From Spirogloea muscicola (taxonomy: Eukaryota > Streptophyta > Zygnematophyceae > Spirogloeales > Spirogloeaceae): a DNA stretch of 64,000 nucleotides. This document shows, one piece after another, positions 22,801 through 34,081 of this stretch (within the stretch, counting starts at the first letter, position 1; every line of letters starts with the position of its first letter). Position numbers and translations under genes: made by a program. Location: assembly GCA_009602725.1 (NCBI GenBank), contig WELB01000055.1, positions 453,227 through 517,226 of the forward strand, written 5' to 3'. Below the pieces are notes generated by a model. The model had not been told where the DNA came from and did no database searches. It worked only from the letters and a program-made list of their open reading frames with translations.

Positions 22801-23438
22801 GGAGGACTCTCAGCATCGTCTCGTGTCTAGCTGTGTCATTTTTCTTGTAGGCAACTTCTTGGCTCTTTGGAAATTGTCCATTCTTTTCGGGCCGGCCTCT
22901 GCCGGCCCCTCTTCTCTATGGCCGCGCACTTTCTTCCTGGGAGGTAGCGGTACTTAAACTTTGTTATTTAGGCACTGCGCCCTGTATTCTTTCCCCGTCG
23001 CGTGTTCATTTCCTGCCGCCGCGCCGCCTCCCACTGCTGGCACCGCCCCGATCAACTTTTCTGGAGCCCTAGCTTCTTCAGGCACCCTCTTCTTGCCCCT
23101 TTGTAGCTGCTAAGAGTTTTTGGCCCCTTCGAACCTTTTGTCAATTCTTTTCGGGCTGGTTTTTCACAGCCCTTGCCCCCATTGGGAGTGCCACTTCTGG
23201 AGCAGCTTGCCTCCTCCAGGCATGGCCTGCCCAGGCAGTCACCTCCATTGAACCTCTCTCTACTCAGCTACATGGCTAACCCATGTGTAATCAATTGCCG
23301 AAAGCCCCAGCCTGTGAATCTGCCCTGATGGCACTCCGTTTGCTTGTCAACTCACACACATGCACCAAGGGATTGGTTCCGTCTGTGAATTCATAGGGGC
23401 CACGTCAGGGAATATAGTTAAACTCTTTAGCACTGGCG
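22801..23438 (+). other. Spacer with LINE tail hairpin
   Basis: Contains a plus-oriented LINE-type tail: CCCCTTCGAACC near 23130, then CGGGCTGGTTTTTCACAGCC at about 23148, then CATTGGGAGTGCCACTTCTG. The flank matches the arm of the mini-element at 42256. A second weaker GGGCCGGCCTCTGCCGGCCC lies at about 22888. No gene is recognised. Confidence 0.5.
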
Positions 23439-23557
23439 TGAAACGATCATACCAGGGCCACTACAGCGGATCCCATCAGAACTCCGAAGTTAAGCTCCCT
23501 TGGGCGAGAATAGTACTGGGATGGGTGACCTCCCGGGAAGTCCTCGTGTCGTATCCT
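23439..23557 (+). rRNA. 5S ribosomal RNA
   Basis: About 119 nt match the green-plant 5S rRNA: GATCATACCAGGGCCACTAC, GGATCCCATCAGAACTCCGA, AGTTAAGCTCCCTTGGGCGA, TACTGGGATGGGTGACCTCC and AAGTCCTCGTGTCGTATCC. The internal control regions are present. Terminal pairing at the 5' end is imperfect (TGAAACGATC against GTCGTATCC), so the copy may be slightly divergent. It is a single copy here, unlinked to other rRNA genes. Confidence 0.92.
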
Positions 23558-23780
23558 AAGAAGGGTTTTCTTGGGCGAGAATGTTTTGGGATAGATGACC
23601 TGTTGGAGCCTTTCCTTGCTTTGCAATACTTATTCTCTTGGGCGCGAATAAGTATGTGGAAGGGTGATCTCCCGATAATTCCCTGTCGTATCTAGCATTC
23701 TTTCTTGCTTAACAGGCTCCCTTGGGGGGGACTTAACCTGGAACGGGTAAACCACAGGGAAGTACTAGCTCGTATCCACA
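23558..23780 (+). pseudogene. Tandem decayed 3'-half 5S copies
   Basis: Directly behind the 5S gene, its 3' half recurs at least three times in decaying form. The anchor TGGGCGAGAA (23501 in the gene) reappears at 23572, at 23639 as TGGGCGCGAA, and degenerately near 23723. These are followed by GGGATAGATGACC, GGAAGGGTGATCTCCCG...GTCGTATC and AACGGGTAAACCACAGGGAAGTACT. Spacing is 67-84 nt. The 5' halves are absent. Confidence 0.75.
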
Positions 23781-24976
23781 CTCATACATGCTCTACAGCC
23801 CTTTTCGACCATCGTCATTTTCTAGTTAGCTGGTCCTTGCAGCCCTAGCCCCCTTTGAATGAGCTACTTCAACTTGCAGCCATCGCCTTTGGAGGAGATA
23901 TATAATCTTTGTTTCTTTTGGCCACCTGCTTCACGTTCAAAAGCCTCGATCGAGAAGCTCCAAGGTTGTACCATTTGAGCACTACTGTGACTTGCCCAAT
24001 GCAGTGCACAGATGTCGCCCTTGGATGCTTGGTCCGACATCTGGCATGTTCAAGTAGCCAGAGCTCTTGGTCTTGATCTACATAGGAGCCATAGGCACCT
24101 TGTCTCACATTACCTGCTCGATACAACAGCTCGCTAGCCATTAGTCATTCCTCAGGGGACCAGCTGACCGCGCTCTATCAGGAAATTTAGTTGCATGTCC
24201 GCACATCGTGGCATGCACTAATCAGACAAAGACAGGCTCAGATCTGCACCGAGGATGGGTGGCAGCCATAGCCAGGGAATGCGAGCGGGCGGATCACATT
24301 CGAGTCTGAATAGCCTCCGTGTGCCGGGGCTCCCACCTTCGCAGGGAGTGCTCCCAAGGCTCACTGAGCTATAACAATATGGCTTCCCAACCCAATTCGC
24401 CAAACCGCCATGCTGTCATACCGGGAATTCGTGGAGAAACATACACGGAGTGCAGGACGGTAGTGTCAGCGGTCTGCTAGCCAGACTCGTACGTTGTGGT
24501 CAGCGTGCTAGAAGCCCTTTTTGCTGCTGCAGGTGGTGAGATGGTTGCGCGAGAAGGGCTTGCACCGCACGACTGTCGAGGAGCAGCAGCCTGCCACAGC
24601 TTCTGGGTGCCTAGACACAGGATCTTGTGATGTGGGACTCTCCAACGACTCAGCTCGGAGGACATCCGTGCATTCAGATTCTGCCTCAAAAGAATAAGTG
24701 CAGGGCTCTCAGTCGCAGGCACTGCCTGCCCAGCTGTGCTGCAACTGCTCACAACCACATGCTTCAACGACCCAGCAAAAGCTAAGTCTCAGGATGGTCG
24801 CCAATTGAGAGCCACAATTCAACTCAAAGTGCGCTGAAGGGCAGGATGTGTGGAGCCCTGCACCAGGTGTGGCCTACTGCTCCACAGAAGCTGGAATGTG
24901 TAGCCTTGAAGAGCTTTCATGCTACATGCAGGCCCCTGCCGCAGAAACCTCGGAGCCAAACAAATGGGGTGCCCAA
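23781..24976. other. No gene recognised
   Basis: Ordinary-composition sequence between the 5S cluster and the 3' end of the MRS2 gene. Short frames on both strands have no recognisable similarity. It presumably includes the MRS2 3' UTR just below 24977. Confidence 0.4.
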
Positions 24977-27900
24977 TCAAGTTATAAGAAGCCTATATCT
25001 GGCATATCCTACAAGGCTGAAGAAAGAGGCAAGGCAACCAGCCGTCGATATGATGATCACCTGCAGAGAATCCAGCCAGTGATTTAATTACAACCTCTAG
25101 CAAGTCGACTAAGTCGATTCCATGGTAGTGATGAAACAAGAGGTCAAAGCTAGGATAGCCAAACTGAATCTGGAAGTGTATGTGTGCTCTCATTGACAGA
25201 GTAGGCGGTCAGCCCCTACTTACCCACGCAAAGGCGGAAGGGTCGTCATTCCAGTCATAAGGGATGTTCATCCCAAAGATTCCTGTGACAGCTGTGAAGA
25301 TGCCCACTACCATCGTCGCAGTGTTTAGTATGAGCTCAAGCTGCAATATGAGGAAGACGGCATTTAGCACGTGTCAGCTGCTGTGGCCTGTGCGCACTTG
25401 CTTGCCATGTACTTGTCTCTTTCAATGCATGGCCCACGGCATGCTTGCATGAGCACCCCTCAGCACAAATATCAGCCAAATGGCAACATCAGGGGAGGCG
25501 AGTGGAGGCAATGACGTGCCTGGATGAGCTGATTACGATGGTTGTCAAGCTGCCACAAAGCAACGAAAGAATAAATGAGCAGTACAGTACACAGCCAAGG
25601 ACAGGTGGGACTCCCTACAGTCATGCAGCCTGCACAGGCATGGGCTACACGCTTACGGGGGGGGCCCTGACTGCATGCCAGAGGTCGTCCTGCGAAATCG
25701 GCGATCACCCTCTGACCATAGGTGCACACAAAGTTCAGGTCGGAATTGAGCACTCGCAGTGGGGAGAGAGTACCTGTATGTTGATGTAATCTTCTGTATC
25801 ATCGATGTACTCACGAAGCTGCAACAAGTGCGACACAGCGAGCGGAGGGAAGCTTAGTGACAATGAGCCAGAACAACGCTGAACCTGACCTCTGTGGTGG
25901 CCTTTTGATGCTCTTCCTATGATACTCGAATACTGCAGTGAACCAAAGTTTCATACTGCAGCGTTGGCTGTCTGTGCAGCTCTGCTTCTCACACGAGAGG
26001 AGGAAAGTCAGGCCTCACCGTAGACAGCTTGTTTAGGGTGCTGTCCACTTGGACGAAATACGACTGCGCACACCAAGCGCGAGCATGAAGATATACGATG
26101 TCAGATTGGGGTTTCAGCTATAGCCTCAAAAGCTAAACAGAGACACCAGGTACTCAAGGTGCCAGAGCTCATGCACAAGAAAGATGTGCGAGCTACATGA
26201 GCATTGTGATGTGACAATGCTAGATCATCTGTAACTGCACAAGGCTGCTAGTCAAGATGCACCGCACCACAGGCGTCCACACAAGGAGCACAAGGGCCCG
26301 AACCTCCAGAAGCATCTCCAGCTCCTCGACGTCGTCGTCCACGTCGCTCAGTGTACTGATGGTGCTTGCTCGGCTTGCACCACCTCGCGAGACACGGGAG
26401 CCGATTGTCGGGGAGGGAGGCGCCCAGTTGACGCCCACAGAGACGCCCGGTGATCCCGGCACAAGTAGCTTCCTCGTCAGAAACATGTCCCTCATGTCAT
26501 CATCATCGTCGAGGAGCTGTTCCAGCTCCTCCCTCACCTACACATTGGAAGGAGGAAGCTGACGTGGCGGTCTAGCGAGCAGGCCATGCAGGTGCTTGAA
26601 TGCTGGCACGACTCGGTACAAGGTGCAGGCAGTTCGGGAGGCGAAGCTTGTCTCAGCAGATGGAGGAGTAGCTGAAAGTGACGGACGTGACCTTGGAGAA
26701 GGAAGCCAAGAACCTGCGTTGCCAGCTACTGAACGAGCCGAGGCAAGCGGCACCGTGGACGTCAGATTGGGAAGGACAGCTAACCTTCTGCACGCGACCT
26801 GTCAGACGGGTCATGATTGTCTTGAGCTTGCGCACACGCTCGAGGTTGAGGCTGCTGATCTGCATCACAGATGCACATAGTCGGGAAGGTCTCAGGAGAG
26901 AGGTGTGCCACGCGGCTTCGAAGCCCCAGCGTCCATGCAGGAACCTACTTGAGGACCTCGCAAGAGCTTACCCAAGTCTTGGGAGCACCGGCAGAAGAGC
27001 ACTGTGTTGGCAAGTACAGTCTCCCGAAATCACAGTGGTTGTGGGCTGCACCTAGCTGGGGGACGAAGCATCAAGTGCTGCTAACCTTGGAGGTGAGCTC
27101 ATCCAGAGCTGGATATGCCGCATTCTCGAGCTCGGTGGTCCGAGCATCCAGGAAGCTGCATACGGCCTCCAAGACCACCTCAAGAGCGCGGAATTCAAAG
27201 GGGGGCACTGCCAAGGAAGTCCCCACCAGTGACATGTCAGGACCGTGATGTTGCCGCACAGATTGCAACGGCCGTTGGGACCGAACTCCCGGGCTCATGT
27301 CAAGGGGCTTGACATGGGGTCCTCGGCATTCCAAAGTTGGCGGAGAAGCGAAAGTCGTCAAAGTCCCCGCATCGCAATGTGCCCCTGCTTCTCTGAGGTT
27401 CTCTCTCTAGAAGCAGCGAGGACGTGCTCACCGTCGGCGTCCTCATCAGCGGCATGGCCCCCGTTCCAGGGACTGCCTTTCACCAGTGCCTCCTCCTCCT
27501 CACTGCCATCGGGTGTGTACGCAAGTCCGTACTTGCCGGCCTGGCGCACGGGAAGCCGTCGCCGCAACTCCTCAATGAAGGGGATCACATTGTCGTCGGT
27601 CGGGTTACGCAGCAGGACCTGCAGGCTCAGCGTGGCCACTTGAGGTTTCGCGCTTCCGGCCTGCACGTCCTAGAGACTCCGAGTGGAGGAGAACAGCCGG
27701 TCTGACAGAGATGCAGGACCTCTTGACACTGGCGTAGCTCTGTCTGTGTGCTCGTTTGCCAAGAGAGCAGCCTATGTGACTGCGTCGCAATCGCCTAGAT
27801 GCCAGAGGACTCGGGCTCAAGTGAGCAGTCAGGCTACTCGCGCGAGCAAGAATGGTTGACAGGGAGGTACCTCGTCTGCAGTTATGATGGCTTTGATGTG

Positions 27901-28356
27901 CTGCACATAACAAGGACAAGGCCATGCTCAGCTGACGTGAGCGGAGCAAGCGACTGCCAGCAACCCTCCGGGCGAGCGCTGCAGCCTGGGGTGCACGGAC
28001 CCAGTGCCTGTGGGTCGAGTTCTCGTAGCTCTCGCATGCAGACCACAACAGGTGGCTTGACAGTCACGAGCTGCACCAGCAAGATCGCAGCGACTGGTAC
28101 TAACCTCGAGGTTGAGTACCATGGCCCGCTCACGACCGAGGATGGAGGATGGGTTGGGCAGCAAGGGGTCGAGGAGGCGCAGGTCACGGGCGTGAATGCC
28201 GACGCGGTGCATGATGGCATACTTGTCAGCGTCGAGCACCACCGCGCCCCCGTCCTCGCCGATCCGCATCCACGTACGCGCGCCCAGCTCCAGCACCTTC
28301 TTCTTGGCGAGGTCCGCCGCGGACGGGACGCTGGGCTTCAGCTCCGGCACCACCAT
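24977..28356 (-). CDS. MRS2: MRS2/MGT-type magnesium transporter
   Basis: A CorA-superfamily Mg2+ channel of the plant MRS2/MGT group, in organellar, plasma or vacuolar membranes in known members. Eleven minus-strand exons join in frame: 28356-28105, 27900-27871, 27618-27432, 27207-27086, 26859-26785, 26537-26304, 26063-26019, 25818-25774, 25549-25520, 25340-25224 and 25060-24977. They give 406 aa, a normal length. Blocks in order are [131 protein letters not shown] and [17 protein letters not shown]1 carries the signature GMN (about 363-365), and a second TM ([20 protein letters not shown]) ends in RYRLLIT. Two exons are only 30 nt. The intron after exon 9 has a GC donor (CAG/GCACGT). The gene looks intact. 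Confidence 0.95.
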
Positions 28357-28850
28357 GGCCTTCTGCGCGGCACCGGAGACGAAGGGGCCCGGCCATCAGC
28401 TCGCCGGCCACGCCAGCGGCGAGGAGCCGAGAGCCTTGTGTCCGAGCCGCTCATGCCAAGGCAAGGCTCGTCGGGGACGACATCTAAATCTTAAACCCCC
28501 CCCAAGCGCGCCACCGTCGGCACGTCGAGCAGCTAGCTCCCAAGCCCGAGCGGCGGAGCTCGAGCGAGCGGAGGCAGCTGGAGCCCTCTCAGGCTCTCGC
28601 CCTTGCAGCACCGGCGGGGGCACTGAGCAGCGGGCGGCTGTCGCACCTTTCGGGAGGAGCGGTGAAATGAGTAGACATCGGAAAGAACATCAAAACAACG
28701 GCGGGAGCACTGTCCCAAGATCAGGGGCCCTCACCTTCCCGACCTTGCCATCCGGCGGAAGCGGCCTGGGGAGCTTCATGCCTCAGGCGGCGCAGCGGCG
28801 GCGTCGGGCGGCGGCACGCGGCGGCTGCGCCGCCCGGGCAGCCCGCCACC
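28357..28850. other. GC-rich MRS2 upstream region
   Basis: GC-rich sequence upstream of the MRS2 start, running into the assembly gap. Open frames on both strands reflect composition. It probably holds the MRS2 promoter and 5' leader. Confidence 0.4.
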
Positions 28851-29706
28851 NNNNNNNNNNNNNNNNNNNNNNNNNNNNNNNNNNNNNNNNNNNNNNNNNN
28901 NNNNNNNNNNNNNNNNNNNNNNNNNNNNNNNNNNNNNNNNNNNNNNNNNNNNNNNNNNNNNNNNNNNNNNNNNNNNNNNNNNNNNNNNNNNNNNNNNNNN
29001 NNNNNNNNNNNNNNNNNNNNNNNNNNNNNNNNNNNNNNNNNNNNNNNNNNNNNNNNNNNNNNNNNNNNNNNNNNNNNNNNNNNNNNNNNNNNNNNNNNNN
29101 NNNNNNNNNNNNNNNNNNNNNNNNNNNNNNNNNNNNNNNNNNNNNNNNNNNNNNNNNNNNNNNNNNNNNNNNNNNNNNNNNNNNNNNNNNNNNNNNNNNN
29201 NNNNNNNNNNNNNNNNNNNNNNNNNNNNNNNNNNNNNNNNNNNNNNNNNNNNNNNNNNNNNNNNNNNNNNNNNNNNNNNNNNNNNNNNNNNNNNNNNNNN
29301 NNNNNNNNNNNNNNNNNNNNNNNNNNNNNNNNNNNNNNNNNNNNNNNNNNNNNNNNNNNNNNNNNNNNNNNNNNNNNNNNNNNNNNNNNNNNNNNNNNNN
29401 NNNNNNNNNNNNNNNNNNNNNNNNNNNNNNNNNNNNNNNNNNNNNNNNNNNNNNNNNNNNNNNNNNNNNNNNNNNNNNNNNNNNNNNNNNNNNNNNNNNN
29501 NNNNNNNNNNNNNNNNNNNNNNNNNNNNNNNNNNNNNNNNNNNNNNNNNNNNNNNNNNNNNNNNNNNNNNNNNNNNNNNNNNNNNNNNNNNNNNNNNNNN
29601 NNNNNNNNNNNNNNNNNNNNNNNNNNNNNNNNNNNNNNNNNNNNNNNNNNNNNNNNNNNNNNNNNNNNNNNNNNNNNNNNNNNNNNNNNNNNNNNNNNNN
29701 NNNNNN
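28851..29706. other. Assembly gap (856 N)
   Basis: An unbroken run of N. Its right edge lies inside a LINE-A reverse transcriptase, in the same reading frame as the copy at 47.5 kb, so the gap probably hides the 5' part of that LINE. Confidence 0.95.
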
Positions 29707-30778
29707 CTGCAGATCTGCCAGCACCTGGCCAGGGACAACGTGCCGGCCGGCATCCGTGGCGTCCTGTGCACCAGCACGCTGCTCGCCCTCGACAAGCCGA
29801 GCGGGGGGGTCAGGCCCATTGCCATTGGGGAGGTCCTGTACCGCCTGGTGAGCCGCGTACTCTGGCAGCAGCATGCGGGGCCGGCGCAGGTGCACTTGGC
29901 GCCACACCAGTACGGCGCGGGGCTGCGGAGTGGAGGCGAGGCCGTCGTTCACGGGGTCCGTGCGACCTTGGACCAGCACCCGGGGTGGCTGGTGCTGGCC
30001 GTCGACGTGGCGAATGCCTTCAACACCGTGGAGCGCGCCAGCATTGCGGAGGAGCTCCGGGCCTCCTTCCCCTCCCTGGTACCCTTTTTCCGCTTGGGGT
30101 ATGGTCAGCCCAGCGACCTCCTCTGGCGGACAGGGGGTGAACAGGTGGAGGTCCTGCAGTCCCGCACGGGCACGCGGCAAGGGGACCCCCTTGCCGGCTT
30201 CTTCTTTGCGCTCGCGCACAACCGGGCTCTGCAGGCAACCGCAGCGGCCCACCCGGGAGTCCTTCTCCCAACCTTCGCGGACGACACCACAATAGTCGGC
30301 CCTCCGGAGGACGTGGCGGCGGCCTTCGGTACCTTCGAGCAGCAGCTGGCCTCCCTCGGCCTGTCCATTCGGGCGGCGAAGTGCGCGGCTTGGTCCCCTG
30401 GCGTTATTCCACCCACCCTGGCGCTGCCCCCCGGATGCCGGACTCCGGCGGATGGCTTCACCCTCTTGGGCGTCCCCATCGGCACGCCGGCCTTCGTGGA
30501 GGGGCAGCTGCGAGCCCGCCTCGAGGAGCACCTTCTGCCCGCGGCCCGGCTCCCCGAGCTGGAGGATATGCAGCTGTCCTTGGCCATGCTGACCAAGGCC
30601 ATAGGGCAGCGGCCCCAGTACCTGACGCGGGCCACCCCGCCGTCCCCAGGGGCATTGGCAGCGTACGAGGCGTTCGACGCGGGCATGGGGGCGAGCTTGG
30701 CGGCCCTGGTCCGCCACCCGGGCTTCGTCCCGTCGTCAGCAGCTCTCCACCAGGCGGCGCTACCCATCAGCCATCCCC
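29707..30778 (+). mobile_element. LINE-A reverse transcriptase fragment
   Basis: Nearly identical to 47529-48590 of the long LINE-A copy. It starts in LQICQHLARDNVPAGIRG and keeps LDKPSGGVRPIAIGEVLYRL, AVDVANAFNTVERASIAEEL, GTRQGDPLAGFFFALAHNRA and PTFADDTTIVGPPEDV with the catalytic Asp pair. The frame is open to the end of homology at ALPISH (30778), where sequence switches abruptly to an inverted LINE-A piece. The 5' part is lost in the gap. High similarity suggests recent origin. Confidence 0.9.
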
Positions 30779-30940
30779 TGTCTACAGCAGAGGCTGCAGC
30801 CAAAGCGCGAGTGGCACGCAGATGCAACGCGTGTGCCATTGACCGCTGCAGCGATGCTTACAGGCGCATGTGATACACCCGGGCTGCGCTTCAACGACAA
30901 AAGGCGCCTTGGAGATGTAAATGCCGTGTCTGTTCCGGTT
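30779..30940 (-). mobile_element. Inverted LINE-A C-terminal fragment
   Basis: Reading the minus strand gives R-V-Y-H-M-R-L, then SLQRSMAHALHLRATRALAA, the LINE-A C-terminal block (QVYRMRLAVSLQRSMARALH in the long copy). It abuts the plus-oriented RT fragment directly, so two parts of LINE-A face each other tail-in. Confidence 0.75.
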
Positions 30941-31884
30941 CCTTTGGGCCCTCTAGATTGCAAGTGATTATCTTACGGAGTACGCTTTGAGAAAGCGCTT
31001 TGGCCCCTCGTCAAGTCTTTGCGGGCTGGCTGTTCACAGCCCTCGCTTCCTTTGGGAGAGCCACTCTCTTGATTCTGATCTGCACTTGCTGACTAGGAAA
31101 AAAGTGGCTCTGTACAGGGAGCGGGGGCTGTGCAATGCCAGCCCAACGATGGGAAACCGTCTGCTCGGGCGCGGCTCAGGTCTGGCTCGGTCCAACCGTC
31201 AGCAGGCAACCCCTCAGCCCCCTCACTCTCACTCGTGGGTACACGAGTCCCCATTCAGTCGTGTTTTCCGTTCTAACTATACCCTTCGTGGTCTCCTCAC
31301 GAGCAGCGTATTGGCTTCCTTTGTCCCCTCTACTCGCATGCGCACTGCCTTCTCCTCTCCCTCTGGTCATTCCAACCTGCACTTGCAGAGCTCATTGAGA
31401 CCACTCGCGGAAGTCACGGAGGTTACTATCATCTTTTCTGCCGCTTCCAAATTTCTTAGACCTCGTGCACTGCTTTGGAATTGGCCTCTCACAGGCTTTG
31501 CCTTACAGTGAAGAGCTGTTCTTTCTACCTTTTTCTGTCGTGGAGTGCTCATGCTGTGATTCTGGGCTTGCTCCCGAGGCCCCGCCCCGGCCCGCAGACG
31601 ATGCAGAGCGGAGCAGGACTGCCACTGCACTGCCGCTCCGACCACTCCCGTCGCCGCATCCATTGCCGTCACGCTTGGCTAGCTGCGTGTCAGGTCGCCA
31701 TGTTGCAGCGTGTCCGTTCTTCTCCGGGCTGGCCTGTCACGATCGTTGTCCCTGCCTGGGAAGGCCTGTCCCCTTTACGCGAAACACACTGGAGCAGGCA
31801 TGGGCAATACCGACCTTCTTGTCGAGAACATCCATCGTGTTGTCCAAGGAGCTCCCTGCCCTGTCTGTCGTCCGGGTTTCTACC
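30941..31884 (+). repeat. LINE tails in unassigned sequence
   Basis: A plus LINE tail at about 30985-31060 has GCGCTTTGGCCCCTCGTCAA, then GGGCTGGCTGTTCACAGCCC and TTTGGGAGAGCCACTCTC. A weaker hairpin-like stretch lies near 31480 (GGCCTCTCACAGGC). Otherwise there is no recognisable gene. Confidence 0.5.
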
Positions 31885-32165
31885 ACCCCCTGGATTTCAG
31901 CCCAGATGGGCATGCCGGCAGCCTACTTGTCATTTTTGCAACGTCGAGTGTCAGCCTGTCTGCAGCGAGCTCAGGCTTATGCTTTGCATCAGAAAGCTTC
32001 TGGAGCCTTGGCTCGTGGCATGGAAGCTGGTTGATTGCCGTCCGGTATTTAGGCATCAGTCTGCGACCTCTATGTGCTGACTCGGGTCACTGAGCGGGTC
32101 AGCCTAGCTGCAGTGTTGCACATTTGTCAATGTGCTTGCCTTTGTGTTAGGCCACACAGGCGCTT
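31885..32165 (+). mobile_element. LINE-C 3' fragment, decayed
   Basis: Matches 19840-20110: CAGATGGGCATGCCGGCAGC, RVSACLQRAQAYALHQKA, then the stop-proximal region and a tail with TGAGCGGGTCAGC and CAATGTGCTTGCCTTTGTGT. Small indels disrupt the terminal SDLYVLTRGY motif. Truncation is at about 31885. Confidence 0.8.
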
Positions 32166-32451
32166 TATCACGATACACACTCCGTTCCCCGAATACCTCT
32201 GTAATGTCTTCAACATTTTCACTCGATCTCACAACTCTTCATCACCTTCTCGAACTCACCCTTGCGGCATTCTATACTCGACTTGGCACTCAATGGTACG
32301 TAGATCATAGCAATAACCAAATTGCCATGTCCATTTGCCCGCTAGCAATTACTGGATTGCTTCTCTTATTCAGCCCGGCTCCCTACACGGGTCTCTTTAG
32401 GTAACGCGTTCGCGACGGCGGCGATGCCGATGCCTCCCGCCGCTGCCCCCC

Positions 32452-32523
32452 GGTTCTGTAGTGTAGTGGTTAGCACTCTGGACTTTGAATCCAGCGACCT
32501 GGGTTCGACTCCCGGCAGAACCT
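32452..32523 (+). tRNA. tRNA-Gln (anticodon UUG)
   Basis: A complete 72-nt cloverleaf: acceptor GGTTCTG pairs with CAGAACC, the D-arm is GTGTAGTGGTTAGCAC, the anticodon arm CTGGA-CTTTGAA-TCCAG holds TTG, and the T-arm is CTGGGTTCGACTCCCGG. The sequence is close to plant tRNA-Gln(UUG). There is no intron and no encoded CCA. It is isolated among repeats and looks intact. Confidence 0.95.
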
Positions 32524-32589
32524 GGCCTTAAATTGAAGGTCACGTTTTGGTTCTACATACTGATCGTTCTCATCACAAGATCGATAGCT

Positions 32590-33140
32590 AGGTACGATCG
32601 TCATGACATTACGTACTTGGGAAATTTGAGCGGGAGTCCGGGATATTGGATGCTGCCAAGTCCATCTGATCCGTCCGACCGAGGGCCAGGTGTAAAGCGC
32701 AATTCCGACCCTCACTATAACCTTCTTGCTACTTTTCGAATGAGCCGTCGGCTTCACCAGATAGAGAGCCAGATGCAATCATAATGACCTTGATCAGTTG
32801 GGAAAGTCAGCGGAATGTCTCGTGCCGCTAAAATCTATATCTAGCATTACTTTGAATTGGCGGATTCGACCGAATAAGGGCCAGGTGCTACCATGGTGAC
32901 TTGTCTTCTTGGCATTGGTGAATGGAGTCGGTAGTTTGTCGTATTACAGGCGCTTCGACTGTTGATCTGGTTTGTGGCCCCTTCGACATGTTCGTTCTGT
33001 GCATTCATTGTGGGCTGGCCAATCACAGCTATCACCCTCTACTGGAAAAGCCTTTCTTCTTTACGAACCTCGGATGCCCCCAATCGAGAGCCAGGTGCGA
33101 TCGTGGTTACCTGGCTACTTGGAATTGGTGAACGGAGAGA
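32590..33140 (+). repeat. Degenerate dispersed direct repeats downstream of tRNA
   Basis: A motif like GAGCCAGGTGC.ATC.TGGT, with a following TTGG.AATTGGTGAA.GGAG, recurs in degraded form near 32590, 32765, 32880 and 33078. Spacing is irregular (about 114-199 bp). A plus LINE-type hairpin (GTGGGCTGGCCAATCACAGC) lies at 33007. The origin is unknown. Confidence 0.5.
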
Positions 33141-34081
33141 AGGCACGCGGTGCGCATGTAATGGAGGAGTGGCCAATGCAAGGCAAATCTCTGTTCAGGC
33201 AAAGCTCGTTCAACAAGTGGGGCTACATAAGGAGAAGGAGAAGCCCGATTCTAAGGTCACTAAGATAAGTGTGACCTTAGTACCCACAGGTGAGCACATA
33301 GGAAAATGACAGGCCAAGTCGAGAGCCAGAGCGCAGTCACGGAAGTCAATGGCCCACCTTAGAGCGCGCCCAGCACTCTAAGGTGCCAGAGCTTGGGAGC
33401 GCTGCAAAATGAGCGAGAGCTGCATCTTGTAATGTGCAATTGATGCCTGCCTATTGCTAGTGTGCCCCGAGCTGCCCCCCCCGACTGGGACGACGCGCAT
33501 CGACCAGCCGTGCCAGATGCTGGATGAGGGAGGACCGTCCTGTACCGTAGCCTCCGTACATTAATTGTGGCGCACAGATAGAAGTGGTCTCCTGGGGCCA
33601 GTCCTTGCATGGCTCTCCTTTTGGCGCTCCACGCTGGACGTTAAGCAGGCAGGCACCATTGACGTGGGTGCTCCAGCTCTGACTGCGTCGATTGACAACG
33701 TCCAGAAGCAGGCGAGACCCCGCTCCGGGGGGGGGGCGGTGGGGAGGGCGACAACGTCCAGGAGAAGCACGTATGACTTGCCGCGCCTATCAGAACACGG
33801 CGTGATGCCCGACACCTCCATTGAAGGATGATACCGGCCTCGCGTATGATGCCAAACGTAGCATCTCTGAGTAGATTGTGGGCAGCGATGCGCTCACCAC
33901 CCTCGACACACCTCAGGATGTGCGCAGCCAGAGCGATCTCATCGTCAGCACTGTGACCACACTCACAATAGCGGCTGCTAGCCAAGCAAAGGGGGGAAGA
34001 CCGAGGTGATGATGCAGTGCTGTGCGAATCAGATCGTACGTCTGGGCGCTGAATGGACTCGTAGGTCGAATGAGCTTTCAA
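33125..34081 (-). mobile_element. LINE-B fragment with CCHC finger
   Basis: Minus-strand LINE-B 3' part. It starts in the linker and CCHC region (YCECGHSADDEIALAAHILR, then C-VEGGERIAAHNLLRDATFG), continues through degraded endonuclease and the LIQHLARLV-type block, and ends in a B-type tail at 33125-33300. The tail has an AAGGTCAC/GTGACCTT pairing (33257-33283). Several frameshifts are present. The plus sequence includes a run of G at about 33726. Confidence 0.75.

Noticed and set aside
23900-24140. Minus frame MASELLYRAGNV... as a possible retroelement piece
   Set aside because: No recognisable motif; too short to assign.
24330-24375. Possible tRNA-like fold (GGGGCTCCCACCTTCGCAGG region)
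   Set aside because: No complete cloverleaf or T-arm consensus.
27290-27370. A possible extra MRS2 exon reading [17 protein letters not shown]
   Set aside because: Exons 3 and 4 already join in phase, and this segment runs into a stop; it is kept as intron.
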